Made by a program: the position numbers and the translations under genes
Shown: piece by piece, positions 40,461 to 51,798 of the stretch
How the letters are laid out: every line of letters starts with the position of its first letter
Numbering within the stretch: the first letter of the stretch is position 1
Notes under the pieces: generated by a model
What the model was told of the DNA's origin: nothing
What the model saw: the letters and a program-made list of their open reading frames with translations, nothing else
Database searches by the model: none
Origin: Eutreptiella sp. 'Long Island Sound 2002'
Taxonomy: Eukaryota; Euglenozoa; Euglenophyceae; Eutreptiales; Eutreptiaceae
Assembly: GCA_964036045.1 (NCBI GenBank)
Contig: OZ038383.1
Span: forward strand, 33,561,394-33,625,393
DNA: 64,000 nucleotides
Direction of reading: 5' to 3'

Positions 40461-42360
40461 CCCCGCGAGCCCTGACCCTTGGGCGGTGGTGGTGATGTTG
40501 GTGGTGAGGGTGGTGTGGGTGCCGGAGTGGATGATTGTGCCGCTGGCGGTGTTGTTGGCAAGGGTGGTATAGGCGTTAGCGTAGATGAGGTTGGTGTTGG
40601 GCTATGGTTGATGGTGGTTAGTTGGTGGGTCAGCTGTTGTCGCTGTCGTCGTCGCCGGTGATGTTGGTGCCTCTGATGTCGTGGACACTGATGGCGAGGG
40701 TGATGGTTGGTGAGCATGGCGAGGGTGACGTATGGGGCGTATGTGGTGTTGCCGGTGGTGTCGATGGTGAGGGTGTTGTTTCTGGCCGTTGGGGCGTAAC
40801 GTTTGTGGGCCGGACGTGGCGGTGGTGGCGACGGTGCTGTAGATGACGGGTGGTGTGGCCCACGTCGCCTCCGGTGGTGGAGGTGTGATAGGTGCCGTGG
40901 TGGTGTTGGCGACGGTGGGGTGCCGCGGGTGGTGTATTGGTTGTTGGTGGTGGAGCTGTTCTTGGTTTGTGGGGAGTCTCTGTCCGGCGGTGGTGGTGTT
41001 GGTGGTGTTTGTGTTCGTTGAGGCCGTTGGTGACGCCAGGGGTTCCTGGCCTCGCGCGGGGATGGTGATGGCGCTGGTGATTGTAGGTGGTGCCATGGGC
41101 GGCGGTGCCATTGACGGCCCGGCCGGGTGTGCTGGCAGTAATGCTGACGGTGTGGGTGCGGTGGCGGCAGTGTTGTGGTTGTTAGTTCATTGAGGTTTGT
41201 GTCTTTCCGGGTGTCGGTGACACTGATTGTCGGTCGGCGTAGGCGCTGCTGGTCGGTGTGGGACCGGTTGTGGGAGGTTTTTGGGTTGTTTTGGGCGATA
41301 TGGGCTGGCTTTCCTGCTGGTGCTGATCATTGTCTTCTGGCGAAGGGTGATGTCGCTGGTGGGGTGTCCGCTGGTGCTGCTGCAGGTTTTGGGTGTAGGT
41401 GTGGTTTAGGGTGCGGCGTTGGTGGGTGGCGCCGACGGTGGGTGGCGTGACTGGTGGGCGGCAGCGGTAGTGGGGGTGTCGGGTGTTGGTGAGGCTGCCG
41501 TCGTCGGTGTTTCGGTTGGTGCTGGTGATGGTGTCGCTGGTTGTGCAGATGGTGGGGGTGGGAAGGGGGACCCGTACCCTGGTGGTTTGTGAGGGTGTCG
41601 TGGCTTTTGGTTGACGGGAGTGTTGTCGGCGATGCTCTGGTTTTTAGTGCCTCCGGCTCGTGGTCGTAGGTGGTTAACCGGGCTAACACGCTGGTGAGGG
41701 TGGTGCAAGTGGTGTCGGTGACTGTTCGGCTGGTGCCGTTTGTGCGGGCTGTGTGGTTGTTGTGTCAGGGGTCGGTGGCGTTGGTGACGGTGGTGTGTTG
41801 GGGGTTGGTGCCGGTGGTGGCGCTCTGATGGAGAGGGTGTTGGGGACGCCGGGTGGCTCCGCGTTGTTGGGTTTTCTCCTTGCCATTCCTGGCGGAGGGT
41901 GCCGCTGGTGTCGCTGGTGGTGAGGGTGGTGGATGTGATGGTGTTGCTGCGGTGTTTTGTGCTGCTTGGGTGGTGGGGACCCCTGGTTGATGTTGACGAT
42001 GCTCCGGGTGATGTCGATGCGGTGGGTGTGATGGTGTGTGGTGTTGCTGTTTCTACCCTTGGCTGGGGGCCTGGTGGGTGGCGCTGGTGGCGTTTGTTCG
42101 CCAGCTGTGCTGGCGTCCTTGGTGATGCCGTCGGTGGGGGCGCCCTAGGTGTTACTCTGTGCCGGGGTCGTGGTGGTGGTGATAGGGGTGTTGTAGGTGA
42201 CGGTACCTCGGCACGTTGTTGGTGGGGTTGGTGGTGGTGTGGATATTGCCGTGGGTGTTGGCGGCGTTGGTGTTGCCGACGGTGAGGGTGTCACGGTGGT
42301 GGTTGGCGTGTCTCGTGGTGGTCTGAGGTGGTCGCGCGTGTCGCGGGACAGCGTGTAAAG
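40461..42360 (-). repeat. LINE A 5' low-complexity region
   Basis: Imperfect GGTGNTG/GTTGGTGGTG repeats on plus (CACCAAC on the element strand) over about 1.9 kb. Frames are short and repetitive. Probably the leader of LINE A; no gene is supported. Confidence 0.55.
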
Positions 42361-42422
42361 AATAAATTGGAACGAAGAAAACGACGCACCAAAAGAAAAA
42401 ATAAACACAGAAATCGTTTTTA

Positions 42423-42474
42423 CTGACCTCAAATCCCCCCCATGAGTTTTTGCGCCGCTGTTTGGCGAGGTCAG
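42423..42474. repeat. Inverted repeat at the LINE A/LINE B junction
   Basis: CTGACCTC (42423-42430) and GAGGTCAG (42467-42474) with an inner CGCC/GGCG pair. It lies where the strand composition flips. Confidence 0.4.
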
Positions 42475-42739
42475 CAGAGAAATCCATACAACCAGACCAC
42501 AACGAGAACAGAGGGGAGAAACAAACAAGACAGTGCAACCCGTGCGTGCCCCAAAACACCTAGCAAAGTGCGTGTCGTAGGACTAGCCAAATGGAGCGTG
42601 GACACGAAGAGCAACGACGAAGAAGACAAAAGGTATGTTCCGACGCGGCGAGGTATGGAGCCGCCAAAGGAAGGCCGCGCCCCAAACAACTACCAAACCA
42701 AAGCAGCACGGGGACAACGCGGAGAAAGACAAAGTGAAG

Positions 42740-43340
42740 ACCACGTGACTCAACTACGGGTACGGCACGGATAAACATGGTAAACAAACACAAGTAAAAG
42801 CGCTTACCCTTGGGCGCCGCCAAAGGCAAAGAGTGGAGTCACCAAATAAAAAGACGAACTCAAGACTAGACTAGACTAGGGTGCGGCAAGGACAAACAAA
42901 GTAAACGCCAAACAAACACAAGTAAATGCGCTTGCTCTTGGGCGTCACCAAAACCAATGAGTGGAGTCACCGAATATAAAGCATAGCACGCTCACAACCG
43001 AAAGAGCCTCTCCTCTCCCCTTGTCTATTTCTGCCACATGGTGCCTCCCTTGAACACGTAGCCAACAGACATGACCAACACCACGGACCGGAGCTAACAC
43101 CGGACATGACAAAGAACCGACGAAACAACACGCCGCTAAACAACACGCGGCAACGACACAACACCAAAGAAACACAAGAACACCGCGCAAAACAACTAGA
43201 GGACGAGTACAAGGCCACGCTACGACACCGGCAAGGAGGCACAAGGCAAACAAACACCAAACAACCACACATGAAAGCGCATGCACGGGGGTGCCGCCAA
43301 CAATCAAAGAGTGAAAACGCCAAGTGTAAAGTGTGACACA
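42740..43340 (+). repeat. Three related units in the LINE B 5' region
   Basis: Blocks AACAAACACAAGTAAA, CGCTT, TTGGGCG, and GAGTGGAGTCACC recur in order at about 42781-42850 and 42911-42980 (130 bp apart), with a more diverged third copy at about 43246-43330. Repeated 5' units serve as promoters in some LINEs; here that is inference. Confidence 0.6.
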
Positions 43341-44720
43341 TTAACTACTGGTGCAACCTCTCGATCCCATATCCATGGCCAACATACCAAGTGGTATGGC
43401 ACGCCCCGCGGAGCCAACCGAAGTGAACGGCATCACGGAATGGAGCACGCGCCGAACATGGCGGAGAACCAATGGCACAACACTCCGTGAGCCAACGCAC
43501 GGCAACAAGACATGATGCTGTGTGTCACGAACACACATACACGGCTCACACCACCGTACAACGCCACACAACAACGCAACAACACCATGTACCGAGACGA
43601 AACACATACCCAAACACCACACAACACCGATCACAACAACACAACGCGGCACAACAAAACACCACAACGAACACGCCACCACAAAAAAGCGGGAAAACCG
43701 CGACGAACCACGCCACAGGACATCACCCAGCAGAGCTACATGGCACCACAATGGAGCTACGTAGCGCAACCAACAAGACAAAACCACAACACCACACAAC
43801 GCCGAGACACAACACACGACAACAAACCCGACAGCACGGAACGCAACACCGGACCAACGGCAAAACAACGGTGCGCAACACAACGTGTTATACAACCCAG
43901 CCAACCGACAAACAACAACACACAACACCGAACAACGGTACCTGACTCGACACACCAACGTTAAACCCAACGCACCAAAACACAACGCGACAACACAGCA
44001 CACGACAACGCAACGCACGCCAAGACACATAACGCAACAACACGAAACCCAACACTAAAATAACCCCAACGCGACACGCAAAAACGGACACCACAAAACA
44101 CACAACCGGATACGCGCACGCAACGACACACGGCACAACAGAGCAACGCAAAGGTGGGCGCAACACGGGGAACCCACCTGGAAACAACACAAAACACGAC
44201 GCGCCACCACGCACCACAACCGCACACTACTACACACAATGTCAACACCACCACCAACAACAACCGGGCACAACCGTATACCACCACCACAACATGACCC
44301 GGCACAGCACAACACACTGTGACGCGCCACACAATACCACGGCAACACGCGGTACCGTACCACAAGACAGCACTCGACAAACACCGGCGTTACCCAACAA
44401 CGGCACACAACACGCGACAACACAACCCAATGGCAGCTACACGACACCACACAACACAGCGCAAGGCTACACAATACGACCAACAACAAAAACAACATAA
44501 ACCGCAGAATGGCACAGCCAGCGCCCGGCACCGCAGGACACCACCTAACGCGACACAATGAAACAGCACAGCACACACTGCGACACGACGCAACGCCACG
44601 ACCACACTACGCCGCACAACCCAACGCCGGCCAACACGGCGCGACAAGGCAACACGAATACGCAACGCCGCGCCACAAACCACAATAAAAAAGGCCGGGA
44701 CCCAACGTGACCTGACCCCA
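43341..44720 (+). repeat. A/C-rich low-complexity leader of LINE B
   Basis: Irregular AACACA/CACAAC sequence on plus for about 1.4 kb. Frames on both strands are compositional (Thr/His/Asn/Gln on plus, Cys/Val/Leu on minus). No gene supported. Confidence 0.6.
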
Positions 44721-44901
44721 CATCTTATGTGCCGCAGCACCTCCACATGGCTGCTGCTGACCGACGATAAAGAGCGCCATTTGTACCGTGCAATACAGCA
44801 GGCAAACAAGATCCCGGAGACGCCGACACCAAGGGCAAGAGGTATGCCGCCTACCATTCCTGTAAGGTGCACACACGCATGCGACAACACGCGGCGGAAA
44901 A

Positions 44902-45633
44902 ATGGGAGGTGCACGTACAGGCGAAGCCTCCACACCCACATACGTGACACGCAACAAGACCACACACGCAATGCGAACACAGGACACGATGGAGCAGGAG
45001 CAGCAGGACGACGACGCCCGGGGGAAACCCGCAACGCCGAGCACGCCATCAACAACCACCCAACGGGGGACACAACGCCTGGCCGACCCCGACGATCTCG
45101 GCGACCCCAGAAGCCGGAAGCACGCACCAGGCACGCCACCCCCACATCCCACCCACGCGGTACACGGCGAACGCCAGGATCCAACGACCCACGACCACAT
45201 GAACTATGACCCCGGCACCGCCGACACATCCGAGCCCCGGGGGGGGGAGACAACACGGAGGGGAGCGACACGACGCCAACTGGAACCGGAACCAGACCAA
45301 ACCCTATCACAATGTACCGACTACAGTGCCACAAGCCGGACCGCAAGTACCGTGACACGCCAGCGTACCCCGAGCCAGGACGGCACGGAGTATAGCCAAA
45401 ACACATACTACAGCCACATAACACGGGGAGACGCCTACGACCCGACACAAGAACCGGCCCCGTCACAACACAAGAACTACAGCGACCGAACCACGAATCA
45501 ATCCACAAACGCCGCACTGTGCAGGCATACACCGAGCCCCAACCACACGGAATACAGCGCCCAAGACACGGACCATTGCGGCACACCTCACCACGAGGCG
45601 CCGCACTGCGACAACCGGGACAAATCCCCGTGA
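44902..45633 (+). CDS. LINE B ORF1 upstream segment with PSQ..YS repeats
   Basis: A 243-codon plus frame ending at TGA 45631, in register with the ORF that starts at 45655 only seven codons later, so both may be one ORF1 with a nonsense codon. The C-terminal half repeats a short motif: LSQCTDYS, PSQDGTEYS, PSQHKNYS and PSPNHTEYS, 60 to 95 bases apart. It is hydrophilic and Thr/Asp-rich, with no known domain. The ATG at 44902 is the first in the frame but not otherwise supported. Confidence 0.4.
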   Translation: MGGARTGEASTPTYVTRNKTTHAMRTQDTMEQEQQDDDARGKPATPSTPSTTTQRGTQRLADPDDLGDPRSRKHAPGTPPPHPTHAVHGERQDPTTHDHMNYDPGTADTSEPRGGETTRRGATRRQLEPEPDQTLSQCTDYSATSRTASTVTRQRTPSQDGTEYSQNTYYSHITRGDAYDPTQEPAPSQHKNYSDRTTNQSTNAALCRHTPSPNHTEYSAQDTDHCGTPHHEAPHCDNRDKSP

Positions 45634-45654
45634 CCAGGGCCACAAACGGAGACG

Positions 45655-47100
45655 ATGGCCGCGGAGAAAGCACAACCAAGCCCACCGGAGGACCACACAC
45701 ACGAAGCACCGCTATCCGTGTCCAGTGGCACCTCCGGCACCGCGATGGACATCCACTCCCAACCACCCAACCCTCCTGAGGCCCCTGACCCACCCCTGGA
45801 GTCACTGCCCAGTGGCCTCGACATCTCCACAAACCGCGACCCCATGGACCTGGACATTCACCCACTGCAGGACAGCATCCAACGCGTGCTGCAAGTGGCA
45901 GCCGACGCGCACCAACAACCCACATGGAGCCTATACCGGGCACTCAACGAAGCAGATCAACAGATAACAAGCACAGGAAGCAACCGAGACCCAGGGGCAT
46001 ACATCCAGGAGCTGCGGAGGGACATACACAACGCCCAGCAACAATCACCGGAAGGAGTGGTGGTACAGGGACGAGAGACCAAAACTGGAGCGTGGACGAA
46101 CCTCACGCGGGCCCCACACGCGGAGGAAGCCCTGGATTTCATCCAGGAATCCGACGCCCCGCCGCCAGCAACCCACGAAGAAACAGCGGAGGCTCTCGTC
46201 CTCACCCTAAACAGTTGGACACGGGGCCACACCATCGTCCTGCATGACAAGACAGGGCCCCCCTACGCACGCACCGCGACATGCCCACCGAGCATTGCGG
46301 CCACGGGAGAAGCCCACCTGGAATGGAAGCCCGAGCGAGAAGATGACGAGTACACCCTAGTGCACGCCACCCGGCACGGACATAGGGGAGAGAAGGAGCC
46401 TACGCCCGAGCCCGCCGCGACCCCCCCACCGAGACCAACCCCCCGACACTGGACCCTGTACCGACAGCTGGCCCATGCCCGCACCCTAGCGGAGCACAGT
46501 ATCCGGACGTACACGGAGGTTGCATACGTGGAACGCATGCTACAAGACTGGACCAAGTACGAAACAGAGGTCCTGGAGGGACAAACGGGCCCGCCGGGCG
46601 CCACGTCCCGGACAACGTGGGACGACATAGTGCCGGACGGAGACATCGGAGCGCTGGCTACGACCGTTCGAGCCACGTTCGGAGACGGCTCAAGACCCGA
46701 CCACCCGTTTGGAGACAACAGAAACCCCGCCATCACGAACGCCATCCTGGCCTACCACAGCTGGTCCACTCAGCAAAGCATCTACCCCCACACCCAGCCC
46801 GATGACCCACGCGAGTGGCACCTTATTGGGCCACCAGCGCTGGAGTTCTACCTGCACGAAGATGCGGCCACCGGAGCACACAACATCACCAGCCTTCGAC
46901 CCACAATGCCACAACCGATACCGGAGCCACACATACCCCCCAGTCCTACGAAACCCCAAACGCCCACGCGACACGAACACAGGCCCCCCCAACAAGGACA
47001 CAGCCCGGCAGCCCAAGAAAAGGCCGAACCCCCCAACGCCACCACAACCGTCCAACAACTTGACAAGCCTCTAACCTTGCGTCACGTCCCGGACAACTAA
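45655..47100 (+). CDS. LINE B ORF1: protein with a duplicated ~150-aa module
   Basis: 481 codons. After a Pro/Asp-rich N-terminus, SIQRVLQVAADAHQQ leads into module 1 (residues 89-240: TWSLYRALNEADQQ, YIQELRRDIHNAQQ, ALDFIQES, LTLNSWTRGHTIVLHDKTG, LEWKPEREDDEYTLVHATR). After a Pro linker comes module 2 (265-415: HWTLYRQLAHARTLAE, VERMLQDWTKYETEV, WDDIVPDGDIGALA, AILAYHSWSTQQSIYPHTQ, LIGPPALEFYLHED). LINE A carries one related module at 22613-23053. A Gln/Pro tail ends at TAA 47098; the same frame continues beyond, so the TAA may be a mutation. ORF1 proteins usually bind RNA; the fold here is unknown. Confidence 0.6.
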   Translation: MAAEKAQPSPPEDHTHEAPLSVSSGTSGTAMDIHSQPPNPPEAPDPPLESLPSGLDISTNRDPMDLDIHPLQDSIQRVLQVAADAHQQPTWSLYRALNEADQQITSTGSNRDPGAYIQELRRDIHNAQQQSPEGVVVQGRETKTGAWTNLTRAPHAEEALDFIQESDAPPPATHEETAEALVLTLNSWTRGHTIVLHDKTGPPYARTATCPPSIAATGEAHLEWKPEREDDEYTLVHATRHGHRGEKEPTPEPAATPPPRPTPRHWTLYRQLAHARTLAEHSIRTYTEVAYVERMLQDWTKYETEVLEGQTGPPGATSRTTWDDIVPDGDIGALATTVRATFGDGSRPDHPFGDNRNPAITNAILAYHSWSTQQSIYPHTQPDDPREWHLIGPPALEFYLHEDAATGAHNITSLRPTMPQPIPEPHIPPSPTKPQTPTRHEHRPPQQGHSPAAQEKAEPPNATTTVQQLDKPLTLRHVPDN

Positions 47101-48358
47101 CAACTACCCCGAGGGGGGAACCACACAAGGAGCACGGCAACGACATGGCGACTACCGACAGGCACCATCAATTGGAAGAAAGTCCTCCCACGGATAGCAA
47201 CAATGGCATCCATGCGCCTCCTTACGCCACACCAAGTACACCTAACGCAGGCCACGCACCTCTTTCTCACCACCCAGGGCACGGCGACCATGGAAGGCAC
47301 GGCCCTGGACGACGACGATCAGACACCCAAGGCGAGACCCACACAAGCGATCTGGATAAACGCGACAACGGGTACCGACATTACCGTCGACCCCGACCCG
47401 GAGTGGATGGCTATCCACTACACCCTGGACTGCACCAAGGACGACCCCACGCTGTCGGAATGGCAGACAAGGTGGGCCGCAGAAGCCAACCACCTCCACG
47501 AGGTCGCCCTTGACGACACCCTCACGCCGCAGACAATGGAACCCTCGGGACGTACCGCCCAGACACACCGGGACCCCACCAAGCACACCCTCTGGCACTA
47601 CCCGACTACCATACACCCAGAGGCGGTAACCCAGATCAAAGAGACGCTCTCTCTAACCCTCCCGGACACCCACAACACCCACCAGCCGGGAAGTTCACGG
47701 TATACTGGAACTTTCCAACAGACACCGGCATGGTGCCCCAGGTCGCTGAGCCCCCACTGCCCCCTACCGTCACGGCACTCGCCAAGGCGGCTCAAGCCAT
47801 GGCGCACAGGGAAGGTGCCCCACAGGACTGGACACCGAACGTCCTTGTCGAACAACGCACCCACCACAACGCCAACAAAGCACAGCAGGCTGGACGCCAA
47901 ACACATCCGCCAGTGCACAACAAAGACGGTAACCTCCAACCCCACAGCCCATGGATGGTACACTTCATACTGAAAGACCATGGGGACAAACGAAAGGGCA
48001 CAGAAGTACAAATCACTCACGCCCTGGCACACACACACCTCAACTACACCGTCCCCACCTCAAATGCACTAGTCACCTACGGCGAGGCACAGAAGTTCAC
48101 GTACAGATTGCAGGCCGACACCGACGGCACGGCATACACAGTGTACACTTGGGCAAGGTACGGGGACCTACGGGCCCCCATCTGGCACCCGGACCCGTCC
48201 TTGCACCAACCTCTCCACGGGAGACGAGTACCACGCCACAGTGTCAAGCCAGCGGGGAACACCGCCGCCGAAACCCATGACACCCCACCCCCCCTAAACA
48301 TCATAAACTCCGCCCTCGCAAACGCCAGAATGCCTCTCATAGACACGGGGTGCCCTAC
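47101..48358 (+). pseudogene. LINE B ORF1 continuation: cupin-like and C-terminal modules
   Basis: Same frame as the preceding ORF: TTWRLPTGTINWKKVLPRI, ATHLFLTTQGTATMEG, AIWINATTGTDITVDPDPEW, MAIHYTLD (cupin-like candidate), then TIHPEAVTQIKETLSL. A frameshift near 47690 leads to GKFTVYWNFPTDTGMVPQ, GAPQDWTPNVLVEQ, WMVHFILKDHGDKRKG, VQITHALAHTHLNY and VYTWARYGDLRAPI. Every block has a counterpart in LINE A (21015-22434). G2 cuts the frame at 48358. Confidence 0.55.
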
Positions 48359-51300
48359 TGAAGCGGTACCCAGAACCCCATGGCTAGGTTAGGGCATACA
48401 ACCGGTCTCCGGTCCACTAACCCCATGTACGGAAGGGAAGACCGGTCTCCGGTCCACTAACCCCATGTACAGAGGGCGCCCGTTGACGCCCGGTGCGAGC
48501 CCGGCGGGAGCGTGTTCCGTGCCGTAAAGCCCCGCATCGGCAACCGATGCACTGCCAGCGGAGATTTATATATCAGAACATCAGGAATCAACAGGGTTTT
48601 ATTTTCATATTGTTTCCGTCAATTTTTACGCTTCCGTTCTGATATTCACTGTTTTGACTGCTGGCGGTTGGATCGCGACTTTACCGTAACCGCCAGTTTA
48701 ACTGTTAATAATGGAAATTCTAGCGCTATCCGTGACGAAGGCTCTAAAGTCTTCGGCAACTGCATCGATGCATCCTCAAATTTCACATTCTACACTCGCA
48801 ACCTTAATCCGAATTTTTCAGGATGTCGAAATCGGATTTTCGACTTCGACATCCCCGCACTTGATTTGACCTCCTTCGAGTGGACCTACGTGCTTCCCTA
48901 TGCACGAATCAACTTTCCTCTTGTCTTGCCCTCCATTTGTCTTAGAGATATGGGCAAAACAAAGTTGATTCGTGAGGCCACTTGTGAGGGTCATATCTCG
49001 TGCCGCTTGCGAGGAATGACAATAAGGAAACGTGGGATGTATTCACAATACTCCCGACGTAATTTAGGAAACATTATATGCCTTGCGTCTGCACACGTGC
49101 GCGCTAGTGTAATGGATCATGGTCAAGAGGGTAGAGTTCGCATTATAACTCTTTGGCCATGATATTGCGTGCGTTAAGATAACTTTCGAGTGTAGCGCGC
49201 AAGTGTTGGTGTTGCATAGGAACTCTCCTTGAGTTCCTATGAGCGATTGACACAAAGTTATGCCCTTGGAGGGGCATGACATATCGTGGGGGGAGCTACC
49301 TTTTTGGGCAATATGGAGTATGTGCTGTGTGTTGTGCTGCGTGCCCATTTGGCGGGTCCCTTGCTCCAAGCCAAACCCGCCAGTGGACCTCAAATTGTGC
49401 AAGCCCCTTCTCCATACTCCCTACGATCAATTGCAAGCCTAACCTTCGTGAAGGGAAGCTTGTGTGGCGATCCCGAAGCGATGCGTTGGGAGCAAGGTGT
49501 GTGTTTTGCAGTTTTCAATATTTTCATGTGCCCACTTGGGAAGCAGCCGTCGTAACCTTTCAAAGCGCCCCAAGTGGAGCACATATGTGGAATCAAAGGT
49601 CATTGGTGTCAAGTCATTGTGTTTAGAAGGATTAGTTGATTGCACGATCCAAGCCGAAGATATTATAATATAATTGTGCACCTTTCAAGGCACTTTTGTG
49701 TGTCTTTGTGCCAATTTTGCCGTTTTTGGCCCGTCATGATGTCAAGTGGCGACCGTGTATTTCAACGTTGCGCTCAATTGACATCATGACCCAAGTATGA
49801 TATGAGGGTACATACTTCGGTGCCCAACATATCTTGGACCCGGCGAATAACTCCTCTTGAGCTTGGCATACCGTGGCCGCCATGTTGGCGATTTGGGACT
49901 ATCCCAAATCATGGGCTCACTTGGCGACCCTGCCATTCCCAAAACCGGAGGAGTTGGGCGACGCCCAAAAGATATGTTGGACACATATGACTTGATACCA
50001 ATCCTATGGCACACTCCGGTCCAAGTCGGGCATGTGCCTCATTTGCCCCAACCATAAGTGTGCGCATTTTTGGCCATTTTGAGCAATTTTCAACTTTCGC
50101 TGCCCGCCGTGCCCCATGTTCTAACCCTCGTGCACGCCGGACGCATGGACCAATGGACCATATATGACATGGGTGATATGGATATTGGTCACCATGGTTC
50201 ACACACCACGTGGGCGAAGCGGAGCAACCTTCGTTTAGGTGCTAGCCCAAAATGAGTGTGGGCAATTTTGCCATTTTGGCATTTGTGGACCCAATTGGGA
50301 TCGTCACCACGCCAAGTGGCATGGAGATCTTTGAGAGCCAAGGGCACGGGAGTCTCTATTGCACTCCCCGTGGATTGCGTATGGAATGGCGGATCTGATC
50401 TCCAAGCCGGCGTGGATATATACTATTAGGAGCACCCCGAATTTTGGCTCATCTCGAGCAGCCAAAATGACCCCATTTTGGGACCCCAATTTCACCCCTC
50501 CGTGTGGTCAATTGGCGGCCCCATTTCTCTTTGCCCACTAGGAGCCGGGACCTAATTTCAAGTTTTACACTCAGATATAAGTCCTAGGTCCTGCCTCCTA
50601 ACCTGTGAGCCATTGGCCTTGCCCTGGCCAGGCGAGCCACGCGTGGGAATGACGCCAATTTTGGTGATTTTGGCATCATGACCCCACTTGACGAATCTGT
50701 GTTGCCCTGATGCCAGGACTTCAGAGGGAACCAGGTTGGGTGAGGGCTCCAGAGAGTTCGTACTCGGAGAGCGTAGGGTCAGTTGCCTCGTCCCTACCTC
50801 TGGCGGGTCCGGACGAGGGGTCAATTTTGGAGATTTTGGAGCTAATATCAGTTTGGGCTGAAACAGCCCATTTTCAGCTACCAACTCCTGGGCGATAATG
50901 GCGGGGCCATATCTCTGGCTCAGATGGGAGTTGGGACCTGTCGTAAACGGAGCATAGGCAGCTGCTGGCCTTGGAGCACCTTGGTGTTCAGGAACTCGCC
51001 TGTGGCTGGGCGGGGCACTGCCCCTTTTGGCAGGGTTTCAGGGTCCGGACTGAGCAGGGCATGGGTTGTATTTGAGCCCCCGTCCCCACCAGCCACTGAG
51101 AGGGTCGGACCTGGGATGGGGATACGAGTTAGGACTGAGTGTCTATTGTCCTGTAATGCCCTTACCCCAGTCCAGTCTTAACCCCATGTGTACATATCCT
51201 GATGTGTTGCTGTACATACTTTCGTTCCCTCATTTCAGAGTGGCAAGGATTCTGAAACGCTTTGTCACATGACACGAGCGTATTGATGCCCATGTGAGCG

Positions 51301-51375
51301 TAGTGCTTTGCCTGCCTGCTCACCTGTGCGTGTCACCGCAGCGTCCCGTGGCCGGCCCCCCACGGGAACGCGTCA
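48359..51375 (+). repeat. G2 5' LTR (3017 bp)
   Basis: Begins TGAAGCGGTACC and ends GAACGCGTCA. It is 60 bp longer than the G1 LTR, partly because ACCGGTCTCCGGTCC plus flank is present twice (48401 and 48441, a 40-bp period) where G1 has one copy. The G2 3' LTR also has both copies, so the duplication predates insertion and marks a subfamily. Confidence 0.95.
51253..51263 (+). promoter_or_regulatory. Predicted G2 transcript start and self-primer
   Basis: TGAAACGCTTT is the exact complement of the primer site at 51376-51386. In Tf1-type elements the primer is the first 11 nt of the RNA, so transcription is predicted to start at 51253. TACATA at 51213-51218 lies 35-40 nt upstream, a weak promoter candidate. 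Confidence 0.5.
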
Positions 51376-51386
51376 AAAGCGTTTCA
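51376..51386 (+). promoter_or_regulatory. G2 primer-binding site, self-complementary to the LTR
   Basis: AAAGCGTTTCA starts at the first base after the LTR and pairs over exactly 11 bp with 51253-51263. Identical in position and sequence to G1. Confidence 0.8.
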
Positions 51387-51798
51387 CCGCCGCGGGGTTA
51401 CCCAGCCCTCGCGTGCTACTCGGGGCCACCAACCCCGAGCAGCGCGGCGCAGCTCGCAGCTCGCAGCGCAGCGCAGCGGCTCGCAGCGCAGCGCAGCGGC
51501 TCGCAGCGCCACCCAGCGACAGCGCCGGGTTCGTCACGGAGCCAGCAGCGCCGTCCAGAGCATCGCCCTGACCGCGCCGCGATTGTGAAGGAAGTGGACT
51601 GACCAGGACTCCTGCATCAGCGAGTCCCATCGGCCGACCAGCAAGGCCGCGTCAACCACCTCCACAACCACCGGCTGACCAGCACCAGCCGCACTCCCAG
51701 CCCAGTGCTGCAGCACCCGCCTCAACAACCACCACCAGTTCGTTGAGTGGAACGAGTGCACACCAAGGACCTCAAGACCAAGTACGCCCCCCGCTGCC
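51387..51798 (+). other. G2 leader
   Basis: About 410 nt between primer site and gag, with the 20-bp repeat CTCGCAGCGCAGCGCAGCGG near 51471-51510. No conserved reading frame. Confidence 0.6.

Larger units (their letters stand above)
42361..48358 (+). mobile_element. LINE B: 5' part of a second LINE of the same type, head to head with LINE A
   Basis: Plus strand becomes A/C-rich at about 42360, mirroring LINE A. It holds repeated 5' units, an A/C-rich leader, and ORF1 modules homologous to LINE A ORF1 in the same order but clearly diverged in protein sequence. G2 interrupts it at 48358 (target CTAC, 48355-48358). ORF2 would lie beyond G2, outside the window. The exact 5' end is not resolved. 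Confidence 0.65.

Noticed and set aside
43341-44720. Minus-strand Cys/Val-rich frames of up to 517 aa
   Set aside because: Antisense to A/C-rich simple sequence; compositional.
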